A DNA stretch of 64,000 nt, taken from positions 20,517,196 through 20,581,195 of the forward strand of contig OX421494.1 of assembly GCA_949126835.1 (NCBI GenBank), in the 5' to 3' direction. Shown here piece by piece: positions 44,692 to 57,120 of this stretch; positions within the stretch are counted from its first letter, which is position 1; each line of letters starts with the position of its first letter. The notes beneath the pieces were generated by a model. That model did not search any database and was not told the origin of the DNA. It saw only the letters and a list, made by a program, of their open reading frames with translations. Made by a program: the position numbers and the translations under genes. The stretch comes from Anisus vortex. Its lineage: Eukaryota > Mollusca > Gastropoda > Planorbidae.

Positions 44692-45140
44692 AGATTATAA
44701 TATACATGGACCGCTTGCTTTAGTATTTCTGTTATATGATGACTTGTAACACTGATTTTCGGAATTCCCTATTCTAAATAACAGGAAATAAAGTTATTGA
44801 TATACAAGTTCCGTTTTATTAAATCGCTATGATTTTCTCAATGAAAAATTAAAATCGAAAGTTGTACAGAGTGGAAACATTTATAGATCAGTGTTGTGTG
44901 CGCACGGAAAAAGAACATAAGCTCTAAAAATAGAGCAGGCGGTCCATCTTATTATAGTCAATGATAATAGGATTAATAGGCCTACAACTATTCATTTACA
45001 GTCGAAAAAAATGCGATTTAATAAAACGGAACTTGTATGACAATTACTTTATTTAGAATCGGAAATTGCAAAAAAAGAAGATAATAGCATAAAAAACTAA
45101 AGCAAGCGGCCCATGTATATTATAGTCTATGGTAATCTCG
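44692..45140. mobile_element. Foldback element with arms of about 125-150 bp
   Basis: The left arm (44692-44836) and right arm (about 45012-45140) are reverse complements. They share ATTATAATATACATGG, CCGCTTGCTTTAGT, ATTCTAAATAA and ACAAGTTCCGTTTTATTAAA, with different indels. The centre of about 175 bp is non-coding. It is unlike the foldback at 14692-15225. Confidence 0.8.
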
Positions 45141-45190
45141 ATTCTAAGAATAGAAGTATATAATCTCGATTCTAAGAAAAGAAGTATATG
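45133..45190. repeat. 31-bp tandem duplication
   Basis: AATCTCGATTCTAAGAA-AGAAGTATAT occurs twice just outside the foldback. Confidence 0.8.
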
Positions 45191-45308
45191 TCTAAAAAAG
45201 GTTGGGACTTAGATGATCATACAAGAGTCAAAAATATTATTGTTTGACTAAAAAAGACTCTTAATGTAAACGATTAAAAAAAAACACGAAATCTCGATAT
45301 GTCACTAA

Positions 45309-45520
45309 GTAAAGTACCCTTCGGACTAAACTGATCATAGGGATGGTGAAGCAGCGTTCACCAGTTTCTGTGGCCACGGCATACAAGGGGATGTGTGGCC
45401 AGCACAATGCCCAGCCGCCTTTACTTTACCCCAACTAATGTCAGGTACCCATCAGACTCTAGGAAAAAATGTCGGCTTCAACAGGATTCGAACCCAGGAC
45501 CTTCGGATCGCCAGTCGAGG
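45309..45520 (-). mobile_element. tRNA-derived SINE (family A), tRNA end truncated
   Basis: Reverse copy with GTGTGGCCAGCACAATGCCC, CAGGTACCCATCAGA and GGATTCGAACCCAGGACC (complement of box B). It stops at CAGTCGAGG, before the box-A complement. Confidence 0.9.
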
Positions 45521-47555
45521 AAGAATATTTTAATGATTGACAAATTGATTGTTAAACATCATTACATATCTGCAGTGTCTGCAGACAAAACTAAACATGT
45601 ATCTAATGGGATTAATTTTGAGCGAGTTCATATAAATTGTCTTTATTTTGCAACTACTGAATTTTAAACACATAAAAAAAAAGCGCATTGTTCTTCAGTG
45701 CAAAAAAAAAAAGTTTTATAATTAGTAATTAGAGATTTCGTAATGCAATTAAATAACAACAACCCAAAAATAACAGGTAAGTTTTTGTAGTACAAGTATA
45801 AGAAATAGTTTGTTTAATTGAATTCAGGAATAGTATAATAGTATTAAATCATACACCTGTACCTTTGAACGACCCATATAACCAGTGGCAAACCCAGGTT
45901 ATTTTTCCGGGGGTGGGGGGGGGGGGGGGAGGGGCTAAACTTTTTGTGTGACAAACATTTAACACACTTTTTTTGCAAACATACGCTTGTTTAAAAAATG
46001 TTGAAAGTTGTATATTTCTAAAATTGCTAGGGGTGGCGGTGGGATATTAGCTCTTCTCATCCTTCCTCGTGTATTCGCCCTTGCATGTAACGGAATTTAT
46101 AAGAATTTCAACATTATACTTGAGTTGAATGTGCAGAACTAAAGTGAACTAAAGGTTTAGCTTTCCCCTCCCCCCCCCCCTGAAATTTTGTAGTAAATTT
46201 GCGAAATATTCGGTAAATTCTTGTCACGCGAAAGTTCAGTCCCCCCACCCCCAAACTCTTCCTGGCTAAATATCATAAGTTCACTTCTGTGTGCAACCAT
46301 TGGTCACCAATCCCAACGAAATTCCAAATGAATTGGAAGTAATTTACATGTGATTCTGACCAAACGTTTCTACGTTTGAAAAACAACAACGTGTTATTAA
46401 AAATATATAGCCATGACTGATTGATATCTGTTTCTTGGAATTAATTTCATTACTTTTTCATTCACATTTATGTGCCAATACATCTACTTTTTGTTCAGTA
46501 GTTTCTAGCAGTGTTCAATACAAAAACATTTGAACGTCTATTGTATGTCTTGAATACATTACAACGTGAGCGCAAACACCAATATTAACAAACCTATAAA
46601 TACAAATAGTGAAAACAAATACCTTGTGACTAGGGCTAAAAAATATATATAGGGGGAGGGGGGAGGTGGGGTAAAGAAGTTTATGTGTATAGTTAGGGGG
46701 GAAAGGGCGAAAAGTGTACGAGTGTAACAGGGCGTGTGGGGGTGAGTATGAAAATATGACTTTTTTTTTGCGTACGTAATGTCACGATGGCCCCCTAAAG
46801 TTGACGCCACGAGCTTTTCTGATTGCAGGCATCTTGAGTTATTCTGCCACTCATCCCTACGAAATGCAAAAAGTGTAATTTGGGAAGAGAAAAAAAAATC
46901 TGTATAAAATATCTTGGCATGCATGAATTATAACAAAAAATATTTCAAATGTTTCAACACTATTAATATGCATAGGCTTTTGCTTGTTTTTATACTTTTT
47001 GCGGAATTAATCCACCATTTTTTTTTTTCAATTTTTTTTTCTCACACCATTCTCACAGAACATAGAATTATTCAGGTTAATATATCCATCAATATTTCTC
47101 TATCCTATTGTTTGTGACTCCCCGTGGGGTTTACAGAAGCAACAAATCTCCGGCCACATTGTCTCCCTGTCCTGGACGAGACAACTAATTTCATGCCGGG
47201 TTTTTGTTCATGACTTTCACTTCTTCCACGATTCTTCTCCATGTACCCAGTGGATTTCCTCACCTTTTTTGTTTGTTTCTTTACACCGTCGGTCTCAATC
47301 TCAGGTCCCCAGCCTTGGAGCCTTTTTCCTCTGTCTATTGCGGAGAACGTGGACCAGCCATCTCCGTCTTCTTGACCTTATTTCGTCTATGATGTTTGTT
47401 TTTTTAAAAATTAATTTCCTTATTCTAATGTCACTTTTGGAGTCTTATTGCCTGTGGACCGTTTGCATTTGCCGGAGGCATCGCTCATTGAAAAATCGAG
47501 GCTTTAAAAGTTTTAAAATGTTTGTCTCTGTAGCATATAAACCCCTGTGTACGTC
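45521..47555. other. Intergenic, no supported gene
   Basis: G-tracts (45911-45929, 46650-46675) and short frames only. CCAGTGGCAAACCCAGG at 45890 resembles a DNA-transposon end, but no partner end is convincing. Confidence 0.5.
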
Positions 47556-48000
47556 AATATATACACTTATATATATGTACATCAAATTATACAACAATAC
47601 ACACACCAATATATACATCAATATTTACAATTATATTATATATAAACTTATACAACAATATACACATCAATATATACATCAATATTTACAATTTTATATA
47701 TATATATATAATAAAATATACAACAATATATACAGCAATGTATATGACAATATATACAGCAATATATACAACAATTTATACAACAATATATACAACAATA
47801 TATATAACCAGAGCCTTTACAAGCTTATGTAGCGCCCCAGGGCAAAGGTTTCAGCGCCGCCCCCTTGCATGCTGTAACTGCTTGTTTAGTACTATATTTG
47901 AGGGCACTGTATACAACAATATATATACAATTTTAAATTAAATATATACAATATATATATAACTTTTTTTTATTAAATATATACAACAATATAGACATGA
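47556..48000. repeat. AT-rich imperfect repeat (ACAACAATATATAC type)
   Basis: Repeated CAATATATACA words fill 47560-47812 and resume at 47907-48000. A non-repetitive segment with GCGCCCCAGGGCAAAGG lies between and may be an inserted fragment. Confidence 0.8.
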
Positions 48001-48573
48001 ATGTAAAAATCAATATACATAATATGAATTTATTAATCAAACCATACATCAGTATGTTCATCAACATATACATGAATAGCTCAGATCTTGCGATAGGAAA
48101 AAACAAACAATAATTAGCATGTCGTGTTGAATGCGGGACTTTTTTTTTTCTCTGTGTGCATGCACATCCTTGTAAGATATGCACACCCACCTGACATTTC
48201 ACGAGCCCATCCATAATTTACACATAATTAGTTGAATTAGTCGACTAGTAATTGTTTGCCCTTTCAATTTCGATACTTCCCGTTGTACTGCACGTTTGTA
48301 CAGAGGGCACAACGACCCTGAAGAGCCCGAAGTGATAATGTTTGTGCTTAAAATAACATTTTATGTTCCCATGTAAAAGCTTTTGACAAGTTAGCACAAA
48401 AAGTTCAAGCAGTCCTCGGCTGTCTTCCAGAAATGCACAAAGCACTCGCCCCGCCCCCCCCCACCCTTACTGAACTTTTCATATTTTTGCACTTACGTGA
48501 AAGCTAATTACCAACAAAAGCTCCCTACTGGGCGCCCCTTCCCTTCACGGGCCAAAAGCAGCAACAAAACATC
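48001..48573. other. Intergenic, no supported gene
   Basis: Short frames only. A C-tract lies at about 48453-48470. Confidence 0.55.
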
Positions 48574-48969
48574 AAACATGATGTGCTACTGTGCACTGTA
48601 CTTCTAGTCAAACATGATGTGCTACTGTGCACTGTACTTCTAGTCAAACATGATGTGCTACTGTGCACTGTACTTCTAGTCAAACATGATGTGCTACTGT
48701 GCACTGTACTTCTAGTCAAACATGATGTGCTACTGTGCACTGTACTTCTAGTCAAACATGATGTGCTACTGTGCACTGTACTTCTAGTCAAACATGATGT
48801 GCTACTGTGCACTGTACTTCTAGTCAAACATGATGTGCTACTGTGCACTGTACTTCTAGTCAAACATGATGTGCTACTGTGCACTGTACTTCTAATCAAA
48901 CATGATGTGCTACTGTGCACTGTACTTCTAGTCAAACATGATGTGCTACTGTGCACTGTACTTCTAGTC
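48574..48969. repeat. 36-bp minisatellite, 11 copies, nearly identical
   Basis: The unit is AAACATGATGTGCTACTG, then TGCACTGTACTTCTAGTC. All copies read the same except one AGTC to AATC change near 48893. The unit is 12 codons, giving open frames on both strands (VLLCTVLLVKHD and TRSTVHSSTSCL repeats). Confidence 0.98.
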
Positions 48970-49524
48970 ATTCCCCCTTCCCCCCTCTCCAAGACTAGTA
49001 GGCCAGGGTTCTTAGTGATAGGGAGTTTGCAAATGCCCATTTCTAGGTTGAATAGTGGACCATGGTCAGTTATGCTTTTTGTGTGTGTGTTCTGTTCGTC
49101 AATGGGAAAGGGAAACAAAAAACGCCACATGATCACATGGAAAGCAACCTGCAGTAGATGCTTGCATCCCATCGGAGTTGATCGGAATGACGCCGAAAGG
49201 GTTGCATCAGACAGTGAACTCTGGAAAATGTTGGTTACCCAATGCGACGTACGGCGCTAAAAGGACTAACATAATTTGTATTTCAAATTGTATAAATGTA
49301 TCTAAATGCATCAAAATGTGTCTAACTTCTTTTAAAGTCATATTTACTCATCCTTGGCTCCAAGCTTATGGTTTCACAGATAGTCCTTTAAACTATGAAT
49401 ACCTTATGTCAAAGCTCATAGTTCATTCTAACTTCGTAACGAACTCAATTACGTTAGATTCGAAGTGATATATTTAAGGCGCATTTCTTTACTATTGTTC
49501 ATGTTTCTTATATTACATATTAAA

Positions 49525-49910
49525 TTATTATTCTGTTATTTGAAGCTTTCACCTCCAAATTCTATTGAATTATTCTGTTATTTGAAGAATTCTACTCCAG
49601 ATTCTCTTTTTAATTATTCTATAATTTGAAACATTCTACTCCAGATACTATTGAATTATTGTCTGTTATTTAAAGCATTCTACTCCAAATTCTATTGAAT
49701 TATTCTGTTTTTTGAAGCATTCTACTCCACATTCTATTGAATTATTCAGTTTTTTCTTAAGCATTCTACTCCAGATTCTATTGAATTATTCTGTTTTTTG
49801 AAGCATTCTACTCCAAATTCTATTGAATTATTCTGTTATTTAAAGCATTCTACTTCAGATTCTATTGAATTATTCTGTAATTTGAAGCATTCTATTCAAG
49901 ATTCTATGTG
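49525..49910. repeat. 42-44-bp minisatellite, 9 copies, diverged
   Basis: The unit is TATTGAATTATTCTGTTATT, then TGAAGCATTCTACTCCAGATTC. Copies differ at many positions and in length, so the array is older than the 36-bp array 560 bp away. Confidence 0.9.
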
Positions 49911-50283
49911 AATTCAGACATCTTTCATCAGACATCTTTCATCAATATTGATTGTAAACGTTTCATCTTCTGTATACTGTTTAGTATTCTAGATATTTAC
50001 CCTTGGCGTCCAGTAAATCTGGAAGCTCTCTGAGATTTTGGAGGGTTAACTGTAGAGCCTTTTTTAGTATCTTGGAATTTAAAAATGTCTACCCTTCAAT
50101 CTGATTGCACTTCCAAAGGTCTTGGTTTAGAATCTAGAAGTTTAGACCTTTTATCCTCTCTCTATTTTAGAAGTTTATTTTCTCCCCCTCATTTACATTC
50201 TTTTCTCTCTCTCACTATTTTTGACTCCTCCATTCTCTTGTACTATTTTGGACTTCTCTTTCTCTCTCGCTCTCTCTATTTCG

Positions 50284-50455
50284 GACTTGATGGGTGCTTG
50301 ACATGTTAATTAGGTTGGGAAAGTAAAGGCGGCTGTGAATCGTTCTGGCCACACCATTCCCTGTAAAACGTAGCAACGGACACCGCTGAAAGCTGCTTTG
50401 ATGGCTCATTGGTTTAGCGTATAGTATGAAAGTAAGACTTTACTTTTTCTCTGAG
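50284..50455 (+). mobile_element. SINE (family A) 3' part
   Basis: It contains GATGGGTGCTTGACA, AAAGGCGGCTGTGAATCGTT, TGGCCACACCATTCCCTG and a TAAGACTTTACTTTT tail, matching the body and tail of 16374-16644. The tRNA-like head is absent. Confidence 0.75.
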
Positions 50456-50517
50456 AAATATTTGTCTGTGTATTTATTTGCTTGTTGAGCTTTCATTATC
50501 AGATATCTCAAAACCAC

Positions 50518-50768
50518 TCTAAACATTTCAGTCTACTATTTTAGACTTTTTTTTCTCTTTCACTATTTTAGACTTTTTTGTCTTTCACTATTTTAGACTT
50601 TTTTTTGTCTTTCACTATTTTAGACTTTTTTTTGTCTTTCACAATTTTAGACTTTTTTTTCTCTTTCACTATTTGATATATTTTTTTCTCTTTCACTATT
50701 TTAGACTTTTTTCTCTCTCTCTATTGTAGAATTTTTTCTCTCTCTTTCTATCACTATTTTAGACTTTG
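50518..50768. repeat. About 24-bp T-rich minisatellite, about 10 copies
   Basis: The unit is TCTTTCACTATTTTAGACTT plus a variable T run. Length variation comes mainly from the T run. Confidence 0.9.
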
Positions 50769-50859
50769 ATATCTTTATCCCAGACTGGGCTATTGTGTGG
50801 GTGTGTGTCCGTGTGTGCCTGGGCTATAGTTTGAGCTGTCTACTCCAGACATTCTTTCC

Positions 50860-51130
50860 CTTGACCGTTACTCTGGGATATAATCAGGACATCTTGTAAA
50901 GTGTAGTAGACCCCGCCCCCCCCCCTCTCTCCGTCAATTATTCAGGTCAATCAAGGAAGAGGGACCCGGGCCCTCTCTCCCCCCGCTCCGTGTCCGCCCC
51001 GCTTGTCACGAAACACCCCGCGCGGAATGGACAGAGTGGACGAGGAGAGTCTCGATCCCAAGTTTTATATAGTTGCCCCATACCAGGGGGCGCCCTGTTT
51101 GGCTTGGCGCACGCACCACTTAAGGACTTC
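50860..51130. promoter_or_regulatory. GC- and CpG-rich patch, possible promoter
   Basis: A CpG-dense segment (CACCCCGCGCGGAATGG, GGGGGCGCCC) has a TATA-like TTTTATATAG at about 51063. No exon is linked to it, so promoter function is only a suggestion. Confidence 0.2.
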
Positions 51131-51329
51131 TTGACTTAAGTCTGTAGTTAGCTACCGCGGCCAATCAATAATCTTTGTATTCTTCTTTTTCTTGTTTCTT
51201 TTAAACTGCTTCTCTTATGTTGGTACATAGTAAAATAAAATAAAAATACAACACCTCACGTCACTGTAATAATGCAAACTTAATACGTATAAAAACAAAA
51301 TTTAAAGATTTAGTTTTCTTCATTAGTCA

Positions 51330-51495
51330 ATCATCACCTATCATCCCCAATTATCATCAGTCATCATCAATCATCATCAATCACCATCAATCATCACCAT
51401 CCAGCATCAATCAATCGTCATCAATCATCGTCAATCATCATCAATCATCACCAACCAGCATCAATCATCAGCAATCGTCGTCAATCATCATGTCC
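51330..51495. repeat. Imperfect ATC-rich trinucleotide/heptamer repeat
   Basis: Many CATCAATCATC words with CACC, CAGC and CGTC variants. Confidence 0.9.
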
Positions 51496-52174
51496 TTTAC
51501 AGACTCCTAGGCTGATATAAGGACTGGGACAAAAGTTAAATAGATACATTGAAAACGTCCTCCAAAAGAATGTTTTTTTTATTATATCAACAATATTGCT
51601 TAATTCGTTAATTAATTTTGTTCAATTAACGTACAATTAATTATGTTAAGGTTACAAACTGGATCGCCATTAACTAAATGTGCAGAGGGATGTCCTTAAA
51701 AGCTTTCAAACTACCGGTATGTGTTGTTTTGTTATTCCGGGTTTCTACTGCTTTTTACAAATTTGTATTGTTTCTTATTTTGTTCTAATTTTTTCACTTT
51801 TTTAAAATTGTTTTTATTTATTTCACAAAACATATTGTAGTCATTTTTTTTCTCCACCACTTTGACGGGCATAAATACTAGTAATTGAAATATTTGCAAA
51901 GCTGTAATCATGACATAGAATATAGAAGTGTGTATCTCTTGCTACCCAGCATCTACTTATTAAACATGTCCAGTAGGGAGGGCATGGCTTTTTTTGTTTT
52001 TCTGATTAAAATTTCCTACTTCAATCTTCTCTAGTTTCTATACCTGGGCAGGTACCCATGTGCATTTATTGTTATCTTTAATTACCATTTCTTAATCTAC
52101 ATTAATCCAAAACTAAAACAGTATTTCTTAATGCACTAGTTAATTACACAAATCTTTCAATCTCTCTCTGTCTC

Positions 52175-52205
<31 letters not shown>

Positions 52206-52815
52206 CTTTGTTTTCTTTTTCCTCTCTCTCTCATTTTTGGAAAGTCCAACTGCGCAATAATTACAAGCCAGTGTTTACATGGCAACGGTAGGCCTATAGA
52301 AATAATATTTATAAAAAAAAAGACACGCACCTTGTTTGAAAGTTTAATCAACATGTTGTAGTTTTTTTTATTTTTATTTTTGTTGTTGTAATTACTGCTT
52401 TTGCTTTGGAATTAAACTTGCACGGCCATATATTTCTGTCAGTTACCAAATTTAGGATCGCAAATCTGGAATGTCAACACATTAAAACTTCAACTTGGTG
52501 GCGGAATGAAATATTTAAGGCGGTGCTGAGTCAACAAGGGAGATTAGTCCGTATTGTACCGACCGCCTCTAATTTCCTTTTTTCACCTTAGTTTCGAAAG
52601 TCGAAACACTTTCTTTTTTTTTTAAATTGTTTTGGGAAGGGGGGAGGGAGATAGAATGTGAGTTGGTGCTTTCGTATATGGGTGGGGGGAGGTATGGCGG
52701 CGCTCAGTATGCGACAATCGATAATTAATTACCGGGCGTCAAGCTAACCTTGAACAAATCAAGTACACCAAGCAAGCCCCCAGCACCCCCTACGCGAGCG
52801 TAACAGGATATTATT
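51496..52815. other. Intergenic, no supported gene
   Basis: A CT-rich microsatellite at 52160-52240 is the only clear structure. Open frames of about 60 codons are not recognised. Confidence 0.55.
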
Positions 52816-53046
52816 CTACCGACACCCGAGGTTTAGAGGCTGTGTGGATGTTGTAACATTATCACCAGACCGGCCACAATCTTCATGCAACGACTTTATC
52901 GATACAGCCGTTTGAAAACCGTCATTATAAGAATGGGTACAACCTCCTTTTGTCCGTGAATCTAGGGCATGGAATGTTGTAATTGATACGCAAACATTTC
53001 GTGTTGCCTCCACGCCAAGTTCCAGACGGAGATTACGGTCTGCGCC
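52816..53046 (-). other. Unrecognised open frame of mixed composition
   Basis: The - strand frame is open for about 77 codons and contains CVSITTFHALDSRTKGG and SIKSLHEDCGRSGDN. Its composition looks more protein-like than most frames here, but I recognise no family and see no clear splice context. It may be chance or a decayed exon. Confidence 0.2.
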
Positions 53047-53179
53047 CTATTAACATTCTATGAGACGTGGGTAAAGACTTTTTAATCTCCATACTAGGGT
53101 GGGGTGGGGGGGGGGGGGGAACGATGGATTAGACACCCATGTTTGGGACATTCGACTTGCAGCCTGGCAAGTGTTCTAT

Positions 53180-53416
53180 AAAAGTAAAGTAAAATACCCG
53201 TCGGGACCAAATTGATTATAGTTTCAGTGGCCATGGCATACTTAGGGATGCGTGGCCAGCACAATGCCCAGCCGCTTTTTACTTTACCTCAACTAATGTC
53301 AGGTACCCATCAGAGCTGGGTAGACTTGGGGACACCCTCGAGTCCAGGGAAAAATCCTAGCCTTCGCCAGGATTCGAACCCAGGACCTTCGGTACACCAG
53401 TCGAACGCCCGAACAC
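53180..53416 (-). mobile_element. tRNA-derived SINE (family A) with perfect target duplication
   Basis: AAGTGTTCTAT occurs exactly at 53169-53179 and 53417-53427. The body has GTGGCCAGCACAATGCCC, CAGGTACCCATCAGAGCTGG and GGATTCGAACCCAGGACC. Confidence 0.95.
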
Positions 53417-53559
53417 AAGTGTTCTATTGCATTGTAAAAATAGGACTAGAAAATAGATTAATAAATCCTAAAGAAATCTGTATTGATGAATATTAAATGA
53501 TATATTGTGACCAACTGTATTACTCGCCTTAGGGAAACTGTACAGTGGTGTGGTTATAT

Positions 53560-53760
53560 TAGTATGGAAAACGGTGGTATATCGGTAGCGCGCTCAACTT
53601 GCCCTGCTGAAGATCTCTGGGTTTCGAATTCAGGTTACGTGTCAGGTTTTTGTCCCCCACCCCCTCTAAAAGAGATGTCTGCGAGTCTACCCGGCTCTGA
53701 TGGTTACCTGGCACACAATGGGTTTAAAGTATTGGCGGCTGGAGGATTCCTAAATACAAA
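53560..53760 (+). mobile_element. tRNA-derived SINE (family A), diverged copy
   Basis: Head GGTATATCGGTAGCGCGC, box B GGGTTTCGAATTC, body GCGAGTCTACCCGGCTCTG and TATTGGCGGCTGG. It lies 145 bp from, and opposite to, the 53180 copy. Confidence 0.8.
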
Positions 53761-54529
53761 CATTGCACCCCCCCCCTCCCCTTCCTCGTGAAATAGTAGA
53801 ACTCTTCCAACTTGAATGTCCGGAGAAACCCATCTCAGACATACATTATGTCCCCAACCTTAGCCTTCCATTACCGACACAACACAAAAATTTAACAACA
53901 CTTAACAGCTAGATAAGACAAAGCAGTTTTGTGTTGGTTTTTTCTTCTGGCATTGGCTTTAAGAGGGCAAACATCTATGCATGCAGTCTGAATGACAGAA
54001 GCCCCATGGACCACAAAATGTTCAGAAATTGGTACTTTTACTTTACTGTTCTATTTATAAGCATACATTTTCTAAATAAAGGAACAAAACGAGCATTTAA
54101 AATAAAAATGTTTTAGACGAAAAGAGAAAATGAAAAAAATGTATGGGCTAAGAAGACGTTGTTTGTTTCCTTCATTAATTTCATCCATTTTGGGATTTTA
54201 CTGGGGTTAATGATCCCCAACAGTTTGGCCATTGAAATAGAAATCCATTGTTATCTTTTAAAAAAATATTGTTGGGATTATTCTGTTCTTTTTTTTTTTT
54301 TTGTTCTTGTTTTTTTTTTTTTGTGACGGTCATTGTGTGAAGATGGATTGCCTTATGAGATACTTGTGATTATGATTCCTGGGAATTTTGAAGCATATGA
54401 GATTTCATGTGACCAGAAAATGATTTTCGTCGTCGGAAAGAAGAAAACAACAGAACGAGTTCAACTGCTTGACGGTTAAAGCAAATTTGATTGGCTCGTT
54501 GCTATTTCCAGATATGTCTAATGGGCATA
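53761..54529. other. Intergenic, no supported gene
   Basis: A C-tract (53768-53778) and T-tracts (54290-54321). No exon is recognised. Confidence 0.55.
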
Positions 54530-54770
54530 CCTTGTTAGCAACATGGTCCCCCTCCCACCACCCCCACCCCACCCCTCCACCCAGCTCCCTTGCCCTCCAA
54601 CTTCCTCGTCTTCTGGGTTCCATCACTTGACGTCACTGGCAACTAAAACAGTCCTGCTTCTGCAATCATTAGTACGGTAGACCGGAAGCAAGGCTCTGTT
54701 GCGCCCGCCCTTTCCCCCACTTCCCCGTTCTCTCCCTTATTATATAACTCTTCCCTATTTTAGTAAGGCA
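54530..54770. promoter_or_regulatory. Promoter-like patch with a full CRE and an ETS-type site
   Basis: The palindrome TGACGTCA is at 54628-54635 and ACCGGAAGC at about 54680, within pyrimidine-rich, CpG-containing sequence that ends near TTATTATATAAC. These motifs are known CREB/ATF and ETS sites. No linked exon is visible. Confidence 0.25.
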
Positions 54771-56959
54771 AATCAGTGCTTTATGATATTTATGGAAATC
54801 AGTGCTTTATTATATTTATATAAATCCTTCGCTAGGGTTCATGTTCGTTAATCGGTTATCTGTCGGCTTATAATAGTTTATATCACCGAGTCTATTTGTT
54901 GTTTATACTGCTGTTGTTGTGTTTAAAGGGCACTGCCAATTAAGTGGGGAAACAGATTCCTTAGTGTTATGGAACTTTAACATGCATTGATCACGTTTCG
55001 TTTATCCCCCTTAAACACTTAAAGGCAAACGGCGTTGTAGTAGATTAGTTTTGATGCCCAAGTATAGAAGTGTCCCGGCCCCACGTCCCTTTTAAATCAC
55101 CGTTGGCCTAATTATGGTTTTATAGAGTACGACATCGCTTTCATCCAAGTGCACACAGAATAATATTTTTTTTTTAAATTAATTTATCTCACCTTTTAGT
55201 GGCAAGTGCCTTGCTGGCTGTTCAAAATAAATAAATACACAGCCTTGCACTGCACTGTATCGAATGCACACCATGTGCATATTTATATATATATAAATAT
55301 GTGTGTGTGTGTGTGTGTGTACTGCACTCTTCCCAACGTAAGGGCAAGTCATATTTTATAACTGTGTTATGAAATGAAAGTGACTAAAAAAAAAGAATTA
55401 TCCGAGCTAGCGAGCCAGAAATACTTCATGTCAGTGTTGATTAATTCCTACTTCGACTATCCTCACCACATTCCAATTATATCTGAAGACTTGCCAACTA
55501 GTATACATAAACAAACAATCCAATATATATGTATATCTCTATATATTACAAGAAAATGTTGTAATATAAGCTTGGTCAGCCTAAATGCAACTCTTAGTTT
55601 AAAACCAATCATTGATGCAGTAAAATCCTTTTATACTAAAACGATTTATACCTGATATGTTACGCTACGCACCACTGAACCAGAATAATTTAAGGACATT
55701 TTCAACCTAAACTCCATACGTCTGTAGACGACTTGAAAGTATTTGAACTTTTCTTATGTGGGGGGGGGGGGGGGGGGATGGTATTGAATATGTGTTACAT
55801 ACATTGTGCACACACTTTTATAATTACATATTAAGGTTTATACAGAAAAAGAGCAATGTATTTACCCTAGCATACAATTTTAGATAATACAGAATGTGAA
55901 AACTTTTGTTTAAAATGTATTCGTAGTTACGGGTATTTTTGTGTAAGACAAAATGTCTGTGTGACGTATTCATGCATTCAGGATTCATATGGTTTAGGAA
56001 AGTTTTGGGAAAACTGACCAAGGTTTGGGAAATTTGTATGTAATTAGCTATAATGGAAAAAAAAAACAGCGTAAAAATATTTCTTTAAAATTGAAAACCA
56101 TTGTAAGTACGTTCAGGAGTATATAATTTAAAGCCATTTCTTTCTTTAAATTATTTTATCTAAGTTCAATAATATCGATAAGTTCACAAGTTCGCAAAGA
56201 ACAACCACACACATTTTTTTTATTTGGGCTACAGATATACACTGCCAGTAAACATCCAGAAAATCCGAAAATGATGATAATAATTATTTGTTTGTGAATT
56301 TTTTTTTTGTTGTGTTAAAGTTTGTAATTAATGTTTGTGAATTTTAAAAAAGAGTAAAGAACTCTGTGAAATTGATAAAGTATTACCGTACAAGTGTGCA
56401 TACAAGAAATAAAATCAACATTGAGTATTTTACAATCAACTCCGCGATTTTTTCATTTAAAAGAAACTTCATTTTAAACAGAAATTTCTCATTCAATGTT
56501 TTTCAATGGGAGTTCCTCGAAATTACTTTTGATTCTTGAATGAGCTCAAAGGTTCCGGGAGATTATGAGATCTAGCACTTAGATATTGTCAATTTCGCCC
56601 CACGTATATTTTTTATGTTTAGGCTTCTTAATTCTAAATTAATTAAATAATCAATATCAGGAATAGAGCTTAAAATGCCCGTGAAAGTAGTTGTGAAGCG
56701 AAAATCTTTACTGTAAAAAGCATAGCCTTGTTTTGAAATACATGTACTTTCTGCAGGTAAAAGGTCCCGTGACTAGGAAGATTCGGGAATCACTGACATA
56801 AAAGCTTTATATTTTCATACTTCTTATTACTGATACTGTACTTTTTTTTTTTACATACATATTAGTTTCTATATTATTCTACTAAACGCTATTATTCTAG
56901 AATCAAACAACCGCGCCACACTAAAATTCTGTCCAAAAAAAAAAGTTCAAATAGATAAG
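54771..56959. other. Intergenic, no supported gene
   Basis: A GT microsatellite (55302-55320) and a G-tract (55760-55777). A 93-codon + frame at 55374-55655 has no recognised motif. Confidence 0.5.
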
Positions 56960-57120
56960 ATTTGATTGGCACATGCGTTGAGCGAATCAGTGAAGCATGC
57001 TACTGTTCTAACCAATCAGCCTGTTCAGTTGGCTCTTCACGGCTTGACGAGTTACCGCGTTTCCTTAAAGACGTCTTCAGATTGTGGTCTTTATAGAATA
57101 GAACCTTGTTGTTGTTTTTT
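56960..57120. promoter_or_regulatory. Possible promoter with two opposed CCAAT boxes
   Basis: GATTGGC (about 56963) and ACCAATCAGC (about 57010) are CCAAT boxes in opposite orientation in a CpG-containing patch, followed by TTTATAG near 57091. This is suggestive only. Confidence 0.2.

Noticed and set aside
45886..46275. MITE with CAGTGGCAAACCCAGG end
   Set aside because: No convincing inverted partner or target duplication was found on the right side.
48574..48969. CRISPR-like array (regular 36-bp spacing)
   Set aside because: The whole 36-bp unit repeats without spacers, and this is eukaryotic DNA, so it is a minisatellite.
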